Shown: positions 61,324 through 64,000 of the stretch, one piece after another
Layout: every line of letters starts with the position of its first letter
How positions within the stretch are numbered: the stretch's first letter is position 1
Assembly: GCA_965658615.1 (NCBI GenBank)
Contig: CBFHSX010000003.1
Coordinates: 1 to 64,000 of the forward strand
DNA length: 64,000 bases
Direction of reading: 5' to 3'
Source of the DNA: UBA8337 sp965658615
GTDB lineage: Bacteria > Pseudomonadota > Alphaproteobacteria > RS24
The notes under the pieces: generated by a model
Databases searched by the model: none
The model's input: only the letters and a program-made list of their open reading frames with translations
What the model was told of the DNA's origin: nothing
Position numbers and translations under genes: made by a program

Positions 61324-61372
61324 GTCGCAAATGCTGCCATGCTTGGCCGCGCTTTAACAAGCAAAAAGCGGC

Positions 61373-62377
61373 TTAGCTGCCCAGAAAACCGACCAGCTTG
61401 CGCACATCGGCCATAATCGGTTCGGCCAGAGCACGAGCGCGTTCGGCACCATCCGCCAATAGGGCATCGACATGCGCCGGGTCATTATTCAGCCGCGTCA
61501 TCTCCGCGCCAATCGGGGCGATTTTTTCAACCGCCAGTTCGGCCAGCTCGTTTTTCAACACTGAATATTGCGCGCCGGCAAAGCGGGTGACCGCGGCCGC
61601 CAAGGGCATATCGGCCAGCGCCGCATAAATGCCCAAAAGATTGGCCGCTTCAGGGCGTTCCGCCAGCTCTTCTTCACCCGCCGGTAGCGCATCCGGGTCA
61701 GATTTGGCTTTGCGGATTTTTTTGGCAATCGCATCGGCATCATCCAGCATGGTGATGCGCGACAGATCTGACGGGTCGGATTTCGACATTTTTTTGCTGC
61801 CGTCGCGCAAGCTCATCACCCGCGTCGCCGGACCTTGGATCAGCGGTTCAGGCTGCGGGAAAAACCCCTCAACATTAAAATCATTATTGAATTTTTGGGC
61901 AATATCACGCGCCAATTCCAGATGCTGCTTCTGGTCTTCACCGACCGGCACATGGGTGGCTTTGTACAGCAGAATATCGGCCGCCATCAGATTGGGATAA
62001 ACATAAAGGCCGACCGAGGCATTTTCGCGGTGCTTGCCGGCTTTTTCCTTAAACTGCGTCATGCGGTTGAGCCAACCCATACGCGCCACGCAATTCAGCA
62101 CCCAAGCCAGTTCGGCATGTTGCGGCACTTGCGCTTGATTAAACACGATATGGTTTTTCGGGTCGACCCCGGCGGCGATGAAAGCAGCCGCCACTTCGCG
62201 CGTATTGGCCGCCAATTCGGCCGGGTCTTGAAATACGGTAATGGCGTGCAAATCGACGACGCAATACAGGCACTCATGGGTCTCCTGCAGGGCGACAAAA
62301 TTGCGGATGGCGCCGAGATAATTGCCCAAATGCAAATTGCCGGTCGGCTGCACACCGGAAAGAACGCGTGGCGTCAT
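61373..62377 (-). CDS. trpS: Tryptophanyl-tRNA synthetase
   Basis: A 334-residue class I synthetase. The HIGH-type motif is GNLHLGNYLG, GEDQKQHLELARDIA is characteristic of TrpS, and KMSKS is in SKKMSKSDPSDL. GAGGAGAG precedes the ATG. It is 34 bp downstream of murJ in a conserved order. Confidence 0.96.
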   Translation of the reverse strand: MTPRVLSGVQPTGNLHLGNYLGAIRNFVALQETHECLYCVVDLHAITVFQDPAELAANTREVAAAFIAAGVDPKNHIVFNQAQVPQHAELAWVLNCVARMGWLNRMTQFKEKAGKHRENASVGLYVYPNLMAADILLYKATHVPVGEDQKQHLELARDIAQKFNNDFNVEGFFPQPEPLIQGPATRVMSLRDGSKKMSKSDPSDLSRITMLDDADAIAKKIRKAKSDPDALPAGEEELAERPEAANLLGIYAALADMPLAAAVTRFAGAQYSVLKNELAELAVEKIAPIGAEMTRLNNDPAHVDALLADGAERARALAEPIMADVRKLVGFLGS

Positions 62378-62411
62378 AATGCTCTCCTCACATTTGGCCC
62401 CTTATCGCGCA

Positions 62412-63959
62412 TCATGCGCGCCCGCGCAAGCGCGCGACATCAGACCGCCGCACCGCCCCAAAGCCGAAAGCCAGCAGCGCGAAAACAATGGCACCGCCAA
62501 GGATCATCGCCGCCAGCCATGCTGCCAAAGGGGCGCCTTGCGGCGCGGCAAAAATATGGCTTGCATGACCCAGCGCAACGGCCATGCCGATGGCGGCCGC
62601 CATTTGTCCGCCCAGCCGCAACACCAGCGCGCCATCGGGCCGCCAAATGCGACGCGCCGCCAAGCGCACCAGCATCAGCGCCAGCGTCACATAACCGGCC
62701 GCCGACGTGGCCAGCGCAATGGCCAGCGCACCGTAGGTTTTAAAGAAGATCAGCGACAATGTGATATTGACCGCGACGCCCACCGCGCCATCGATCAATG
62801 GCGCGCGTGTGTCCTTGCGGGCAAAAAATGACGGCTGCAAAGCTTTGATAAACACAAAAGCCGGCAGGCCGATGCAAAAGCCGCGCAAGACCTGCGCGGT
62901 CACTTGCGTATCCCCGGCAGAAAACGCACCGCGCTCAAACAAGACGCTGATAATCGGCGCAGCCAAGGCGAAAAGACCGGCCGCCGCCGGCAGGGTCAAG
63001 AAACCGGCCGCCAGCAGCGCCATGGATTGGGTCTCGCGCGCCGCGTCGGCAGCACCTTCGGCCAAATGCCGCGCTAAAGCGGGCAGCAGAGCGACCGACA
63101 AAGCCACACCGATAACCCCCATGGGCAATTGATAGAGCCGGTCAGCATAATAAAGCCACGCCGCCGCCCCGGCCTGCCCTGTAGCGATAGAGGTGCCGAC
63201 CAAAAGATTGATTTGCCCGATACCGGCCGCCAAAATACCCGGCACAGCCAAGCCCCAAACCTGCCTGACCTCGGGCGTGAGGCGCGGGCGCACGGCGCGA
63301 AGCCGCAAGCCGGCGCGCCACGCCACGACAAAGACAAACACCAATTGCGCCAGACCGGCCAGCGCCACGCCCCAAATCAGATAATCGAGCGGCGCGCCGT
63401 TGAGCGCCATAGCCGCGACCATGGCGCCGATCAGCACAATATTCAGCAGGATGGGCGCAAAGGCGGCAGCAAAAAACCGCCCGGTCGCATTCAGCATGGC
63501 GGCAAAAAGCGACATCAGCGACATGGCGATAAGATAGGGAAAGGCGATGCGCGCATAATGCACGGCCAGCTCAAATTTCGCCGCATCGCCGGCAAAGCCC
63601 TGCGCCAAGGCCAGCACCAAAGCCGGCATGAAAATCTGCGCCAATAAGGTAAACACCGCTAAAGCGGCGAGCAGCACGGAGAAGAGTTGCGCTGCAAAAG
63701 CCAACGCCGCCGCCGTGCCGTCGCGCGCCAGCCTCTCGGTAAATAGCGGCACAAAAGCCGCATTAAATGCCCCCTCGGCAAATAAGCGGCGAAACAGATT
63801 GGGCAGACGAAACGCAATGACGAAAATCTCCGCCAAAGGCCCGGCGCCCAAAAGCGCGGCGATAAAAATATCGCGGATAAAACCGGTAATCCGACTGGCC
63901 ATGGTGGCGCCGCCGACAATCGCCGCATTGGACAAAAGACGCGCCGGCTTCTCGCTCAT
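62412..63959 (-). CDS. murJ: Lipid II flippase MurJ
   Basis: A 515-residue MOP-family protein with about 14 helices: SNAAIVGGATMASRITGFIRDIFIAALLG, FRLPNLFRRLFAEGAFNAAFVPLF are the MurJ signature. It moves lipid II across the inner membrane. Its ATG overlaps the stop of the upstream gene (TGATG). Confidence 0.95.
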   Translation of the reverse strand: MSEKPARLLSNAAIVGGATMASRITGFIRDIFIAALLGAGPLAEIFVIAFRLPNLFRRLFAEGAFNAAFVPLFTERLARDGTAAALAFAAQLFSVLLAALAVFTLLAQIFMPALVLALAQGFAGDAAKFELAVHYARIAFPYLIAMSLMSLFAAMLNATGRFFAAAFAPILLNIVLIGAMVAAMALNGAPLDYLIWGVALAGLAQLVFVFVVAWRAGLRLRAVRPRLTPEVRQVWGLAVPGILAAGIGQINLLVGTSIATGQAGAAAWLYYADRLYQLPMGVIGVALSVALLPALARHLAEGAADAARETQSMALLAAGFLTLPAAAGLFALAAPIISVLFERGAFSAGDTQVTAQVLRGFCIGLPAFVFIKALQPSFFARKDTRAPLIDGAVGVAVNITLSLIFFKTYGALAIALATSAAGYVTLALMLVRLAARRIWRPDGALVLRLGGQMAAAIGMAVALGHASHIFAAPQGAPLAAWLAAMILGGAIVFALLAFGFGAVRRSDVARLRGRA

Positions 63960-64000
63960 CAGGCGGCCTGTCCGGATTTCTTGCGTTTTGGCTGGCTGGA
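63959..64000 (-). CDS. C-terminal end of an upstream gene, probably glnD
   Basis: Thirteen residues (ending KRKKSGQAA) and a stop that overlaps the murJ start. The identity is from synteny only: glnD often precedes murJ-trpS in alphaproteobacteria. Confidence 0.4.
   Translation of the reverse strand, partial: SSQPKRKKSGQAA

Noticed and set aside
1..64000. tRNA, rRNA, CRISPR, phage or insertion sequence
   Set aside because: No cloverleaf, rRNA core, spaced direct repeats, integrase or transposase motifs were seen by eye.

Overview
The window is 64 kb of ordinary, dense, moderately GC-rich chromosome from an alphaproteobacterium. Supporting signs are the gene order rpsT-dnaA-dnaN-recF-gyrB on one strand, a RegA/RegB/SCO redox locus, an MmcB-type repair protein, irr divergent from fabA-fabB, a Mur/Fur-type regulator, and the run murJ-trpS-usp-nfu-tsaB-rimI-fur-plsC-miaB-phoH-ybeY-corC-lnt-xre-metK-trmB. 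Quinone genes (ubiE, ubiB) and RegBA suggest a respiring, redox-flexible cell, possibly near Hyphomicrobiales/Parvibaculaceae. The taxon is inference. I see no phage, insertion sequence, CRISPR array, rRNA or tRNA.

Region 1 (1-13.1 kb) is the accessory part. It holds the end of an outer-membrane barrel gene, two SDR dehydrogenases, a DUF2855 protein, a GST, a DUF4396 membrane protein, an HSL-type alpha/beta hydrolase, a saccharopine-dehydrogenase-like reductase, a spinster-like MFS carrier, a YciB-like membrane protein, an orphan membrane protein, a HAD hydrolase and an 866-residue RND/MMPL exporter. The mix suggests handling of a hydrophobic or carbonyl/ester substrate, but no pathway can be named.

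Region 2 (13.1-29.9 kb) holds mmcB, regA/regB with divergent SCO (senC/prrC), a class A PBP, gyrB, recF, dnaN, dnaA, rpsT, an enoyl-CoA hydratase, mutM and ubiE-ubiB. Region 3 (30-39.5 kb) holds coaBC-dut-rrf2-cysK-moeB, an SH3 protein, a rubrerythrin/Fe-S protein/DUF3501 cassette, irr and fabA-fabB. The strongest regulatory signal is here: a perfect 19-bp Irr/ICE-type palindrome lies just upstream of the -35 box of the rubrerythrin promoter, and a second close match overlaps the irr promoter.

Region 4 (39.5-64 kb) is entirely minus-strand housekeeping: rimP-nusA-ylxR-infB-rbfA-truB-rpsO-pnp, then trmB/metK back to murJ and the last codons of a gene that is probably glnD. Starts were moved to the codon with a Shine-Dalgarno sequence where that differed from the longest ORF. 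Many genes overlap by ATGA or TAATG, consistent with translational coupling.

No wholly new system was proven. The best leads are the Irr-linked rubrerythrin cassette, the 22-bp palindrome between the RND exporter and mmcB, the dyad at the metK promoter next to an XRE regulator, the Gln next to the phospho-His in RegB, and the loss of the zinc cysteines in the MoeB-like protein.
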